64,000 nt of DNA. It comes from Chelativorans sp. ZYF759 (GTDB lineage Bacteria; Pseudomonadota; Alphaproteobacteria; Rhizobiales; Rhizobiaceae). This document shows, piece after piece, positions 55,393 to 63,993 of this stretch. The stretch covers positions 620,001-684,000 of the forward strand of contig NZ_WVVV01000001.1 in the NCBI RefSeq assembly GCF_012911015.1. The letters are read 5' to 3'. A program made the position numbers and the translations under genes. Each line of letters opens with the position of its first letter. Positions within the stretch are counted from its first letter, which is position 1. A model generated the notes under the pieces. It did not search any database. It was not told the DNA's origin and saw only the letters and a program-made list of their open reading frames with translations.

Positions 55393-55419
55393 AGGGCGCC
55401 CCACGTCATGGGACGCCCT
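55393..55419 (-). terminator. Hairpin between the IalB-like gene and rlmN
   Basis: Ten-base arms (55393-55402 and 55410-55419) pair with one mismatch around a 7-base loop. It lies 32 bases after the IalB-like stop in minus-strand reading. Only two T's follow, so termination is a guess. Confidence 0.35.
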
Positions 55420-55450
55420 GTTCCGGTCAGGATACCGACGCCGCGTGCGG

Positions 55451-55960
55451 CTAGCGGCAGTTCGCGATCGCGTTGAGCGCAGCGGTCACGCCGCGCAGCG
55501 AGAAGGTGTAGCTGACGTCGCGCGGACGCGTGGAACGCGCGGCTACCCGCATGTCCGTGCCGGCCTTCATGGCGTCGACGAGGCGCGGTTCATCGGCCGC
55601 GTTCTCGACCCAGGCCCAGCCGCCCTGTGTGTACATGGTGAAGTTCGTGTCGCCAATGCTCACGCGTACACGCGATCCCTGCTCGAAATCGAAACCCGCG
55701 GCGCGGAAGCTGGGCTCCAGCGGCACGTTGGCGGCGGGCTTGTTGGAAACGAGGAAGAAGATGTCGCCGTGGTTGACGCCTTCGGATGGGTTGAACGCGG
55801 TGGGCACGCTCGAAATGTAGCAGACCGGACCGTTGTCGCTCTGATAGCTGTACGTTGCCCAGGCATTGTGCTGGCCGGTCTTGGTGGCCGTCTGCGCGAA
55901 AGCGGGCGATGCCGCCGCGACGATGGCCAGGCTTGCGAATGTTGAGATGAGTGCACGCAT
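55451..55960 (-). CDS. IalB (invasion-associated locus B) family exported protein
   Basis: A 169-residue protein with a signal peptide (residues 1-22, cleaved after AFA) and an IalB domain: the mature segments WATYSYQSDNGPVCYISS, DIFFLVSNKP and DMRVAARSTRPRDVSYTFSLRG fit the family. First linked to erythrocyte invasion in Bartonella, homologs are widespread in free-living Hyphomicrobiales as periplasmic proteins of unclear function, so no pathogenic role is implied. The ATG at 55960 is chosen over 55993 for the signal peptide. It is upstream of rlmN, as in related genomes. Confidence 0.88.
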   Translation of the reverse strand: MRALISTFASLAIVAAASPAFAQTATKTGQHNAWATYSYQSDNGPVCYISSVPTAFNPSEGVNHGDIFFLVSNKPAANVPLEPSFRAAGFDFEQGSRVRVSIGDTNFTMYTQGGWAWVENAADEPRLVDAMKAGTDMRVAARSTRPRDVSYTFSLRGVTAALNAIANCR

Positions 55961-56295
55961 AGGCCTGTCGTGATCCCTGTGTGTTGCCGTCATGTCGATG
56001 GTGAGCCATCGCCCCCTTGCGGAGGCAGATTGGATTCATCTTGACTTAATCAGGGTTACCAAAGGGTGAACGCAAATTGCTTTCGACCCCCAATTCCCTC
56101 GATCAGCCCCAAAACGACCGCTGGCTTCATCGAACCTGTCCCTGTACGTGGTTGAATGGGGCAAAAGCGGCAAGATTTGGGCTGCCATCGACGCGAGGCG
56201 ACGAGAAGCCGGTTGCGCCCTATCATTTGCATTCGTAGGTTTGGCGCCATGACCGGCGGGGTGGTTCGGTCTGGTTTGGGAGCGATCCGGTCTGA
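55961..56295. other. Gap between IalB-like and ECF sigma genes
   Basis: About 335 bases with divergent promoters. A TTGACT at about 56041 has no good -10 partner at normal distance. No palindrome, RNA gene or extra coding region is convincing. A frame covering it on the minus strand is Arg/Pro-rich and looks non-coding. Confidence 0.5.
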
Positions 56296-56889
56296 ATGGA
56301 TAATCTGAATCAGGAGGAGTACGCGCGCTTGATGCGGCTCGTCGCGGAAAAGCGTGACCGCAAGGCGTTCGAGGCGCTGTTCGACCATTTCGCCCCGAGG
56401 CTGAACGGGTATCTGCAGCGGCTGGGTCTGGAGCGCGGCGAGGCCGAGGACATGGCGCAGGAAGTGATGACCGTGCTCTGGCACAAGGCAGACCTGTTCG
56501 ACCCGGCCAAATCCTCGTTGTCCACATGGCTCTACCGCATAGCGCGCAACCGCCGAATCGACGCGGCGCGTCGCGAGCGCAGCCGCGTGCTCGATCCCCA
56601 GGAGCCGATGCTGCTGCCCGCCGAACCCGAGCCGGTGGACGACGAGATCGATTCGCGGCAACGCGACGAGCGCGTCCGCGTGGCATTGGCCACGCTGCCG
56701 GAGGAGCAACTCGAGCTGGTGAAGATGGCGTTCTTCCTCGGGCTGAGCCACAGCCAGATCGCGGAGCGCTCTGATCTGCCGCTCGGGACCGTCAAGTCGC
56801 GCATCAGGCTCGCCTTCCAGCGGATGCGTCGAATCCTGGAGGCCGACGAACTCATCGATACCGATGACGAGACTGGACAGCCGGCCTGA
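56296..56889 (+). CDS. ECF (RpoE-type) sigma factor
   Basis: A 197-residue sigma factor with sigma2 (about residues 25-92; YLQRLGLERGEAEDMAQEVMTVLWHKA and STWLYRIARNRRIDAARRE) and sigma4 (about 128-182; LPEEQLELVKMAFFLGLSHSQIAE and LPLGTVKSRIRLAFQRMR). It resembles RpoE of the ChrR-controlled group (ECF11-like), which responds to singlet oxygen, but no ChrR or other anti-sigma gene follows: the next gene is on the opposite strand, one base away. Regulon not known. Confidence 0.88.
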   Translation: MDNLNQEEYARLMRLVAEKRDRKAFEALFDHFAPRLNGYLQRLGLERGEAEDMAQEVMTVLWHKADLFDPAKSSLSTWLYRIARNRRIDAARRERSRVLDPQEPMLLPAEPEPVDDEIDSRQRDERVRVALATLPEEQLELVKMAFFLGLSHSQIAERSDLPLGTVKSRIRLAFQRMRRILEADELIDTDDETGQPA

Positions 56890-57186
56890 TCAGGCGCCGG
56901 CGGCGCGATCCATCTTCCTGGCGAGATCAAAATCAAGTGATGTGAGACCGCCGGCGTCGTGGGTCGTGAGCCGCACTTCCACGGTCTTGTAGACGTTGGA
57001 CCATTCGGGATGGTGGTCCAGTTTCTCGGCGGCAAGTGCGACGCGCGTCATGAAACCAAAAGCCTCCGAGAAATTCCTGAAGGTAAAGGTGCGGGCAATG
57101 GCCGCGCCGTCTTCCTCCAAACTCCAGTGAGCGAGATCGGCCAGCGCGGTCTTGACCTCTTCAGATGTCAGCTTGGCTCTCGCCAT
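56890..57186 (-). CDS. phhB: Pterin-4a-carbinolamine dehydratase
   Basis: A 98-residue single-domain enzyme that dehydrates 4a-hydroxytetrahydrobiopterin, regenerating the pterin cofactor of aromatic amino acid hydroxylases. The active-site segment [21 protein letters not shown] (split here) is complete. The ATG at 57186 with GGAGGACGAC upstream is clear; a longer frame to 57291 is rejected. No hydroxylase gene lies near. Confidence 0.93.
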   Translation of the reverse strand: MARAKLTSEEVKTALADLAHWSLEEDGAAIARTFTFRNFSEAFGFMTRVALAAEKLDHHPEWSNVYKTVEVRLTTHDAGGLTSLDFDLARKMDRAAGA

Positions 57187-57309
57187 GTCGTCCTCCGGGC
57201 TTTTAGGTTTGGCGTCACCCCCTGAACCTAATGCCGGGTCGGCCAGATGCCAGGCCAGCGGGCAAACATTGCCTGAAATCGCGGGGGGCAACCATGCGTC
57301 GGCCTGCGC

Positions 57310-57903
57310 CTAGCGGAACGACCGCGAGGCTTCCGCGCCTGCCATGTCGAAGTTTGATGCAATATTTGCACCCTGAAGCGGCCAGGCCTCTTCGACGACA
57401 TAAGGGCCGCCGCCGGTCACCTCGCGTGCCGACATCAGGACGAAGCGGGACACGCGAAACGGGGCGGTGGAGAAATTGCCACGCGACGACAGGTATGCCG
57501 CAACCTCATGCGGTCCGACATTCCTCAGCCTTGCGAGCGTCACATGCGGCACGAATTTGCGCGGGTCGGCAGGAAGGCCGAGCCGCTGGCACTTGCGCTC
57601 GATCTCGGACTGCAGGGTGAAGAGGTCAGGTGAGGCCGATACCCCGGCCCAGAGCGCGTGCGGCTTCTTGCCGCCGAATGCGCCGACACCAGACAGCGAT
57701 ATCGTGAAGGCGGGACGGCGCACCCGATCGAGAGCATTGGCGATCTCGTCCGCGACATGTCCCTCGACATCACCGAAGAAGCGCAACGTGATGTGATAGT
57801 TCTCGCCGTCGACCCAGCGCGCGCCGGGCAAGCCTCCGCGCAGGAGAGAAAGCGACATGGCGGCGTCTCGCGGAACCTCGAGGGCGGTGAAAAGACGGGG
57901 CAT
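57310..57903 (-). CDS. thpR: RNA 2',3'-cyclic phosphodiesterase ThpR
   Basis: A 197-residue member of the 2H phosphoesterase (LigT) family that opens 2',3'-cyclic phosphate RNA ends. The two catalytic H-x-T-x motifs are HITL (in YHITLRFFG) and HVTL (in PHVTLARL). The ATG at 57903 has GGAGGTTGCA upstream; the earlier frame to 58092 extends into the esterase gene. It lies downstream of the esterase gene on the same strand, 91 bases apart. Confidence 0.92.
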   Translation of the reverse strand: MPRLFTALEVPRDAAMSLSLLRGGLPGARWVDGENYHITLRFFGDVEGHVADEIANALDRVRRPAFTISLSGVGAFGGKKPHALWAGVSASPDLFTLQSEIERKCQRLGLPADPRKFVPHVTLARLRNVGPHEVAAYLSSRGNFSTAPFRVSRFVLMSAREVTGGGPYVVEEAWPLQGANIASNFDMAGAEASRSFR

Positions 57904-57994
57904 TGCAACCTCCTCGAATCGTTCCGACAAGGCCAAGCGAATCATCGATCCGCCCCTGCGGCAAGCGGTTTCTCCCCGCCAGGGCGATCTTCCC

Positions 57995-58630
57995 CTAGCC
58001 TTCGCGGTTGGCGAGGGATGCCTCCACGAGGGGCAGAACACGATCGACCATGATCTCGACGCCCTCCGCATTGGGGTGCAGACCGTCGTCAAGCATCAGG
58101 CTCGGCTGCGTGACGACGCCGTCGAGGAAGAAGGGATAAAGGGCGATGCCGTAGTTCTCGGCGAGTCGCGGAAAGATGCCATCAAAATCATCGCGGTAGG
58201 CACTTCCCAGATTGGGCGCTGCCAGCATGCCCATCAGGATAATTTCCATGTCGCGGGCCTGAAGCCGCTCGATCATCTCGGCCAGATTGCGCTCGGTGAC
58301 CGGCGGCGGGACGGCGCGCAGCATGTCGTTGGCGCCGAGTTCCAAGATCACGATGTCGGTATCGTCGGGCACCGACCAGTCGAGCCTCTCGAGCCCGCCG
58401 CTGGTGGTGTCGCCGGAAACCCCCGCATTGGCGATCACGACATCGTGTCCGCGCGCGCGAAGCGCCTCTTCGAGCCGTTCGGGGAACGACTGGCCCGGAT
58501 CAAGGCGGTAGCCCGCCATAAGGCTGTCGCCGAAGCCGACGATGCGCACCGGTTCGGCGACTGCCGGAAAAACTGTCAGGAATGCCAGGAATCCTGCCGC
58601 GATGACGCCGGAAAGCTGTTTGAAACCCAT
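57995..58630 (-). CDS. tesA: TesA-type SGNH lipase/arylesterase
   Basis: A 211-residue periplasmic SGNH hydrolase with a signal peptide (residues 1-26). All four blocks are seen: GFGDSL (Ser nucleophile), the GDTTSGG Gly block, GANDM (Asn) and DGLHPN (Asp/His pair). It hydrolyses acyl esters and thioesters. It is divergent from an ABC ATPase/permease pair, the tesA-ybbA-ybbP locus found in many proteobacteria. The ATG at 58630 puts the signal first; a frame from 58693 does not. Confidence 0.9.
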   Translation of the reverse strand: MGFKQLSGVIAAGFLAFLTVFPAVAEPVRIVGFGDSLMAGYRLDPGQSFPERLEEALRARGHDVVIANAGVSGDTTSGGLERLDWSVPDDTDIVILELGANDMLRAVPPPVTERNLAEMIERLQARDMEIILMGMLAAPNLGSAYRDDFDGIFPRLAENYGIALYPFFLDGVVTQPSLMLDDGLHPNAEGVEIMVDRVLPLVEASLANREG

Positions 58631-58699
58631 GCCTTTGTACCCATATCTGCACCGTCGTCCGTGACCGGCCGACCCGCCCTCATATAGGACCATCTTCCC

Positions 58700-59392
58700 G
58701 TGACAGAACCCGCCATTCGCCTTTCCGACGTCTCACTGACCTTGGGCCAGGGCGCTTCCAAGGTGGACGTGCTGCGCGCGGTCGATCTCGATATCGCTGC
58801 CGGCGAGGCCGCCGGGATCGTGGGACCCTCGGGTTCGGGCAAGACGACGCTTCTCATGGTCCTTGCGGGGCTGGAGGGCGTGGACCGGGGCACCGTGCGT
58901 ATCGCGGGAGAGACGATCACCGGCATGAGCGAAGACCAGATGGCGGCGTTTCGCGGGCGCAATGTCGGCATCGTGTTCCAGTCCTTCCACCTTATCCCGA
59001 ACATGACGGCGCTTGAGAATGTCGCGGTGCCGCTTGAACTGGCGGGCTCGGCCGATGCCTTTGCGCTCGCGGAGGCTGAACTGGCGGCGGTCGGCCTGCG
59101 CGACCGGATCACCCATTATCCAGGCGAGCTGTCGGGCGGAGAGCAGCAGCGCGTGGCGATCGCGCGTGCAATGGCACCTTCGCCGCGCATTCTGGTTGCC
59201 GATGAGCCGACCGGCAATCTGGACCAGGAGACCGGGCGCCAGATCGCAGACCTTATCTTTGCCAAAGCGCGCGAACGCGGAACGACACTGGTTCTCGTCA
59301 CGCACGACCCGGCGCTCGCCGCGCGTTGCGACCGTCAGATTTCGATGCGCTCCGGCCGCATCGTCTCGCAGCCGCTGGAGGCCGCGCAGTGA
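58700..59392 (+). CDS. ybbA: ABC transporter ATPase YbbA
   Basis: A 230-residue ATPase with Walker A GPSGSGKTT, signature [14 protein letters not shown] and Walker B ILVADEPTGNLD, typical of the MacB/LolD group. The gene ends in a GTGA overlap with the permease gene. In the conserved tesA-ybbA-ybbP locus it drives a large FtsX permease; the substrate is not settled in any species known to me. It is divergent from tesA with 69 bases between starts. Confidence 0.9.
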   Translation: MTEPAIRLSDVSLTLGQGASKVDVLRAVDLDIAAGEAAGIVGPSGSGKTTLLMVLAGLEGVDRGTVRIAGETITGMSEDQMAAFRGRNVGIVFQSFHLIPNMTALENVAVPLELAGSADAFALAEAELAAVGLRDRITHYPGELSGGEQQRVAIARAMAPSPRILVADEPTGNLDQETGRQIADLIFAKARERGTTLVLVTHDPALAARCDRQISMRSGRIVSQPLEAAQ

Positions 59393-61998
59393 GCCAGGGC
59401 AGCGAGGCTTCCCTGGCCGCGTCATACGCCGCCCAACGCGGCTCGACCGCAGCCCCGACCGCCGGTCTCGCGCTCGCCACCCGTTTCGCGTTGCGCGAGA
59501 TGCGGGGTGGGTTGTCTGGCTTCTTCATCTTCCTGGCGTGTATCGCGCTCGGCGTTGCGGCGATCGGCGGCGTGAACTCGGTCGCGCAGGCCATCACGCT
59601 CGGCGTGCAGTCGCAGGGCCAGTCGCTGCTCGGTGGCGATATCCGCTTCCGCCTCATCCACCGCGAGGCGAGCGAGGCCGAACGCGCCTTCCTCGACGAT
59701 CTCGGAGAGGTGGCGGTGAGCGCGTCGATGCGCTCCATGGTGCGCCTGGCGGATGGCAGCGACCAGACGCTGGTCGAGCTCAAGGCCGTCGACGGAGCCT
59801 ATCCGCTCTATGGCGACCTCGTCACCGCGCCGGCGGCGCCGCTGGAGCGGTTGCTGGGTGAGCAAGACGGCGTCTACGGCGCGATCGTGCCGCAGCTCTT
59901 GTTCGACAGGCTCGACATCGCGCCGGGCGAGACCGTGCGGCTCGGCGATGCGACGTTCGAACTGCGCGCCGAACTGCTTTCGGAACCGGACGCGGTTTCC
60001 GACGGCTTCGGCTTCGCCCCGCGCATGATGGTCTCGGTGGAAGGCCTGCAGGCTGCGGGGCTGCTTCAGGAAGGCAGCCTCGTCGAGAACATCTACAAGA
60101 TCGCGCTGCCGGCCGGGACCACCGACGACGACATAGAGGCGATCGGCGAGCGCGCCAACGCGACCTTTCCGGAGGCCGGATGGACCGTTCGCGGACGTGC
60201 CAATGCCGCACCCGCCCTGACCGCCAACATCGAGCGCTTTTCGCAATTCCTGACCCTGGTCGGCTTGACCGCGCTTGTTGTGGGCGGCGTGGGCGTGGCC
60301 AATGCCGTGCGCGCCTATCTCGACAGCAAGCGCGCCGTCATCGCCACCTTCAAGAGCCTGGGGGCCTCGGGGCGGCTGGTCTTCACCATCTACCTGACGC
60401 AGATCCTGGCCATTGCGGGGGTCGCAATCCTCATCGGCCTCATCCTGGCGGCCCTGATGCCGCAGGCGACGGCTCTCTTCCTGGCCGACATATTGCCGGT
60501 TGCGGCAGGTGGTGGGCTCTATCCCGGCGCGCTGGCGCTGGCCGCGCTGTTCGGGCTGCTGGTCACGCTCGCCTTCGCGGTGCTGCCCCTGGGCCGCGCG
60601 CGCGACGTGCCCGCCGCCTCGCTCTTCCGCGAGGCGGGTTTCAACGGCCAGGGCTGGCCGCGGCTCACCTACGTCCTTCTCGCGCTCGCCATAGCGGCGC
60701 TTCTGGCCGGCCTGGCGATCTGGTTCTCCTCGGAGCGGCGGGTGGCGGCGATCTTCGTTGGCGCGACGATCTTCGCCTTCGTGGTGCTCAGAGCGGTGTC
60801 GCTCCTGGTCCAGTGGCTGGCGCGCCGCGCGCCGCGCGTGCGCTCCACGGCGCTGCGGCTGGCGATCGGCAACATCCACCGGCCGGGCGCCCTCACGCCG
60901 TCGGTCGTGCTCTCGCTCGGTCTCGGCCTGACGCTTCTGGTCACGCTGGCGCTGATCGAGGGAAATCTGCGCAACCAGATCGCCGGCAACCTTCCCGAAC
61001 AGGCGCCCAATTTCTTCTTCGTCGACATCCAGAACCGCGATGTCGAGGCCTTTTCCGAACTCGTGCGGGCGGAGGCGCCTTCCGGCACTCTCGCCACCGT
61101 GCCCATGCTGCGCGGACGCATCCAGGAACTCAACGGCATCGACGTGCGCGAGATAGAGGTGCCGGCGGAGGGGGCGTGGGTATTGCGCGGCGACCGCGGC
61201 ATCACCTATGCGCGCGACGTGCCGGAAAACTCCACGCTGGTGGAAGGCGCGTGGTGGGACGGCGACCACGAGGGCGAGGCACTTGTGTCGTTTGCCGCGC
61301 AAGAGGCGCGCGAGATCGGGCTGGGCATCGGCGATACGGTGACCGTCAACGTGCTCGGACGCAACGTGACGGCGACCATCGCCAATCTGCGCGAGGTGCA
61401 ATGGGAATCGCTCGGCATCAATTTCGTGATGGTGTTCTCGCCCAACACATTTGCCGGCGCGCCGCATGCCTGGCTGGCGACCCTGACCGATCCCCAGGCC
61501 AGCGCGGCCGACGAATCCCGCCTGCTGCGCGCGGTGACGCAGGCCTTCCCGGCGGTCACCAGCGTTCGGGTGAAGGATGCGCTCGAGATCGTCAACGACA
61601 TCATCGCGCAGCTGGCGCTGGCCATTCGCGCCGCGGCGGGCGTCGCGCTGATCGCATCGATCCTCGTTCTGGCTGGCGCCCTGGCGGCGGGAAACCGGGC
61701 GCGCATCCACGATGCGGTCGTGCTGAAGACGCTCGGCGCCACGCGGGGCACCCTCATCAAGGCATTCTCGCTCGAATACGCCCTCATCGGTCTCGCCACG
61801 GCCATCTTCGCGCTTGCGGCAGGCGGGATCGCTGGCTGGTTCGTCGTCTCGCGGATCATGGGGTTGCCGGCCGCTTTCCTGCCCGAGGTCGCGCTGTCGA
61901 CGATCGCCGTTGCGCTGGTGCTGACGGTCGGCATCGGCCTCATCGGGACGTGGCGGATTCTCGGCCACAAGGCGGCGCCGGTGCTGCGGAACCTTTAA
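59389..61998 (+). CDS. ybbP: ABC transporter permease YbbP (large FtsX family)
   Basis: An 869-residue permease with about ten helices, two FtsX domains and large periplasmic loops. The start pattern after about 25 residues (ATRFALREMRGGLSGFFIFL) and the C-terminal RNL end are like YbbP. The GTG at 59389 overlaps the ATPase stop (GTGA); a frame from 59326 lies inside ybbA and is rejected. Together with ybbA it probably moves a lipophilic or envelope substrate; unproven. No adaptor gene follows. Confidence 0.9.
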   Translation: MSQGSEASLAASYAAQRGSTAAPTAGLALATRFALREMRGGLSGFFIFLACIALGVAAIGGVNSVAQAITLGVQSQGQSLLGGDIRFRLIHREASEAERAFLDDLGEVAVSASMRSMVRLADGSDQTLVELKAVDGAYPLYGDLVTAPAAPLERLLGEQDGVYGAIVPQLLFDRLDIAPGETVRLGDATFELRAELLSEPDAVSDGFGFAPRMMVSVEGLQAAGLLQEGSLVENIYKIALPAGTTDDDIEAIGERANATFPEAGWTVRGRANAAPALTANIERFSQFLTLVGLTALVVGGVGVANAVRAYLDSKRAVIATFKSLGASGRLVFTIYLTQILAIAGVAILIGLILAALMPQATALFLADILPVAAGGGLYPGALALAALFGLLVTLAFAVLPLGRARDVPAASLFREAGFNGQGWPRLTYVLLALAIAALLAGLAIWFSSERRVAAIFVGATIFAFVVLRAVSLLVQWLARRAPRVRSTALRLAIGNIHRPGALTPSVVLSLGLGLTLLVTLALIEGNLRNQIAGNLPEQAPNFFFVDIQNRDVEAFSELVRAEAPSGTLATVPMLRGRIQELNGIDVREIEVPAEGAWVLRGDRGITYARDVPENSTLVEGAWWDGDHEGEALVSFAAQEAREIGLGIGDTVTVNVLGRNVTATIANLREVQWESLGINFVMVFSPNTFAGAPHAWLATLTDPQASAADESRLLRAVTQAFPAVTSVRVKDALEIVNDIIAQLALAIRAAAGVALIASILVLAGALAAGNRARIHDAVVLKTLGATRGTLIKAFSLEYALIGLATAIFALAAGGIAGWFVVSRIMGLPAAFLPEVALSTIAVALVLTVGIGLIGTWRILGHKAAPVLRNL

Positions 61999-62091
61999 CT
62001 CTTTCTTCACCATCGTGACTGCGACCGAGCCCGAGGTGCCCGATGCGGCGATTTTACCGCGATCACGGTCGGTTAACCCGCATTACAGGTC

Positions 62092-62120
62092 TTGTTCTCG
62101 TCACGAACAATGCGCATATT
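62092..62120 (+). promoter_or_regulatory. Candidate promoter with a palindrome before the BI-1 gene
   Basis: TTGTTC (62092-62097) and GAACAA (62105-62110) form a perfect inverted repeat with a 7-base spacer. TTGTTC is also a possible -35 box; 17 bases later is CATATT (62115-62120), a 4/6 match to TATAAT. The unit lies 84-112 bases before the start codon. A repressor site overlapping the promoter is possible. Confidence 0.45.
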
Positions 62121-62203
62121 TGCGCCAGGCATGCTGGAGTCCCGCCAGCGGCGCCTGGGCGTATGCCTGACACCCGACGGGACATGAGCACAAAGAGGTA
62201 ATC

Positions 62204-62983
62204 ATGGCTGACCTTCGCAATTATCAGGCACGCGCGGCCGCTGCCGGCACGAGGGCCGACGCTGGCATCGACGAGGGCCTGCGCGCCTATATGATCAAGG
62301 TTTACAACCTGATGGCGCTGGGTCTGGCGATCACCGGCGTCGCCGCGCTCGGTACGGTGTCGCTCGCAACGACTTCCGATCCTTCCCAGGCCGTCGCCAC
62401 GCTCGGCAACGGACACATGCTGACGTCGCTCGGCGCCGCCCTTTATGGCTCAGCCCTGCGCTGGGTCGTGATGCTGGCTCCGCTCGGCTTCGTCATGTTC
62501 ATGTCGTTCCGCATCCACACGCTGAGCATGCCCGCTGCCCAGGCAACCTTCTGGGCCTTCGCCGCCCTGATGGGTATCTCGCTGTCCTCGATCTTCCTCG
62601 TCTACACGGCGCAGTCGATCGTCCAGACCTTCTTCATCACGGCGACCGCCTTCGGCGCCCTGTCGCTGTGGGGCTACACGACCAAGCGCGACCTCACCGG
62701 CTGGGGTTCGTTCCTGATCATGGGTGTTTTCGGCCTGATCATCGCGATGATCGTGAACATCTTCCTGCAGTCCTCGGCGCTGCAGTTCGCCGTCTCGGCG
62801 ATCGGCGTGCTCGTCTTCGCGGGCCTGACCGCCTACGACACGCAGAAGATCAAGGAGATGTATCTCGAGAGCGACAGCACGCTTGTCGCGGGCCGCAAGG
62901 CCATCATGGGCGCGCTGCGTCTCTATCTCGACTTCATCAACCTGTTCCTGTTCATGCTCCAGTTCCTGGGCAACCGCGAATAG
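62204..62983 (+). CDS. Bax inhibitor-1 (BI-1/YccA) family membrane protein
   Basis: A 259-residue protein with seven helices after a polar N-terminal 28 residues. The last two helices show the usual FAGLTAYDTQKIKEM and the C-terminal LYLDFINLFLFMLQFLG. Bacterial members may leak Ca2+ or interact with the FtsH protease (YccA); the role here is inferred. AGAGG precedes the ATG. A strong terminator follows the stop codon. Confidence 0.93.
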   Translation: MADLRNYQARAAAAGTRADAGIDEGLRAYMIKVYNLMALGLAITGVAALGTVSLATTSDPSQAVATLGNGHMLTSLGAALYGSALRWVVMLAPLGFVMFMSFRIHTLSMPAAQATFWAFAALMGISLSSIFLVYTAQSIVQTFFITATAFGALSLWGYTTKRDLTGWGSFLIMGVFGLIIAMIVNIFLQSSALQFAVSAIGVLVFAGLTAYDTQKIKEMYLESDSTLVAGRKAIMGALRLYLDFINLFLFMLQFLGNRE

Positions 62984-63006
62984 GACTGTCGCAAGACATC
63001 GGAAAA

Positions 63007-63031
63007 GGGCGGCCTGCGGGCCGCCCTTTTT
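63007..63031 (+). terminator. Rho-independent terminator after the BI-1 gene
   Basis: Perfect 8-base arms (63007-63014 and 63019-63026), a 4-base loop and five T's. It starts 23 bases after the BI-1 stop and ends only four bases before the ribosome binding site of the next gene. Confidence 0.9.
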
Positions 63032-63044
63032 CGTGGAGGGTACC

Positions 63045-63623
63045 TTGAACGATCTCGTCATCCGCCCGGCACTGGCCGCCGATCTCGTCGCCATCACCGC
63101 GATCTATGCAGATGCGGTGGAAAACGGCACGTCTAGCTACGAACTCGACCCCCCGGGCCTCGCCGAGATGACGCAGCGCTTCGAGGCGCTCAGGGCCGGC
63201 GAGTTTCCCTACATCGTCGCCGAGGAGAATGGGCGGATCCTGGGCTATGCCTATGCCGGTGCCTTCCGGCCGCGACCGGCCTATCGCTTTGCGGTGGAGG
63301 ATTCGATCTACATCGATCCGGACGCCAAGGGCCGCGGGCTCGGGCAGCGCCTGCTTTCTAGGCTGATCGAGGAGTGCCAATCGCTCGGCTTCCGGCAAAT
63401 GCTGGCGGTGATCGGCGACGCGCGCCCCGACAGCGCGTCCGTCAGGCTCCACGAAAGGCTGGGGTTTACCCATGCCGGCCTGATCAAGGGGACCGGCTAC
63501 AAGCATGGCCGTTGGCTGGACACCGGCTTCATGCAGCTTGAGTTGAACGGCGGGACAGGTGCTGCGCCCGATCCCGAAAGCCTGCCGGAGCGCCGCTTCC
63601 AGGCCGGCCGGATCAGGCCTTGA
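63045..63623 (+). CDS. GNAT acetyltransferase (phosphinothricin-acetyltransferase-like)
   Basis: A 192-residue N-acetyltransferase of the PAT/MddA group: the opening VIRPALAADLVAITAIYADAV with later YRFAVEDSIYIDPDAKGRGLGQRLLSRL (acetyl-CoA site GRGLGQ) and GFTHAGLIKGTGYKHGRWLDT is characteristic. Family members acetylate methionine derivatives or glufosinate-like compounds. The TTG at 63045 with GGAGGG five bases upstream gives MNDLVIRP; no better start exists. The preceding terminator means that it depends on read-through or its own promoter. It overlaps the convergent DUF2794 gene by 11 bases. Confidence 0.85.
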   Translation: MNDLVIRPALAADLVAITAIYADAVENGTSSYELDPPGLAEMTQRFEALRAGEFPYIVAEENGRILGYAYAGAFRPRPAYRFAVEDSIYIDPDAKGRGLGQRLLSRLIEECQSLGFRQMLAVIGDARPDSASVRLHERLGFTHAGLIKGTGYKHGRWLDTGFMQLELNGGTGAAPDPESLPERRFQAGRIRP

Positions 63624-63993
63624 CCAGTCGCAGCCTGTTTTCGAAAACCGCCAGCACACGGCCGAGTTCCTGGCCGCGCTTGAGGATCTGCCCGCTGGCC
63701 GCCACCACCGAATAAGCGCCTTGGCGGCGGGCGAGCGAAGGATCCTTGACGATCTGGAAGAGCGGCACCTCGCTCGTTCGACGGAACACCGAGAACACGG
63801 CGCGGTCCTTCAGGTGGTCGATCGCGTAGTCCCGCCACTCACCGGCGGCGACCATGCGGCCATAGACCTTCAGGATGAGATCGAGTTCACGGCGATGGAA
63901 GGTAACCTGCTGCTCCACTCGCGCTGCGCGCGCTTCCTGGAGCGGGATGAGAACTGCGTCAGCGTCCTCCGAAACATCTCCGCGATCGACCAT
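63613..63993 (-). CDS. DUF2794 family protein
   Basis: A 126-residue protein of unknown function, widespread in alphaproteobacteria. The core VTFHRRELDLILKVYGRMVAA, followed by EWRDYAIDHLKDRAVFSVFRR and ARRQGAYSVV, is diagnostic. The ATG at 63993 is seven bases from the window edge, so an upstream start cannot be excluded, but the length matches the family. It is convergent with the GNAT gene, overlapping by 11 bases. Confidence 0.85.
   Translation of the reverse strand: MVDRGDVSEDADAVLIPLQEARAARVEQQVTFHRRELDLILKVYGRMVAAGEWRDYAIDHLKDRAVFSVFRRTSEVPLFQIVKDPSLARRQGAYSVVAASGQILKRGQELGRVLAVFENRLRLVKA

Noticed and set aside
59422-62013. 863-codon minus-strand frame opposite ybbP
   Set aside because: Very rich in Arg, Gln and His, a typical antisense shadow; ybbP is well supported.
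62092-62110. SOS (LexA) box before the BI-1 gene
   Set aside because: Alphaproteobacterial LexA binds the direct repeat GTTC-N7-GTTC; here the second half is inverted (GAAC).
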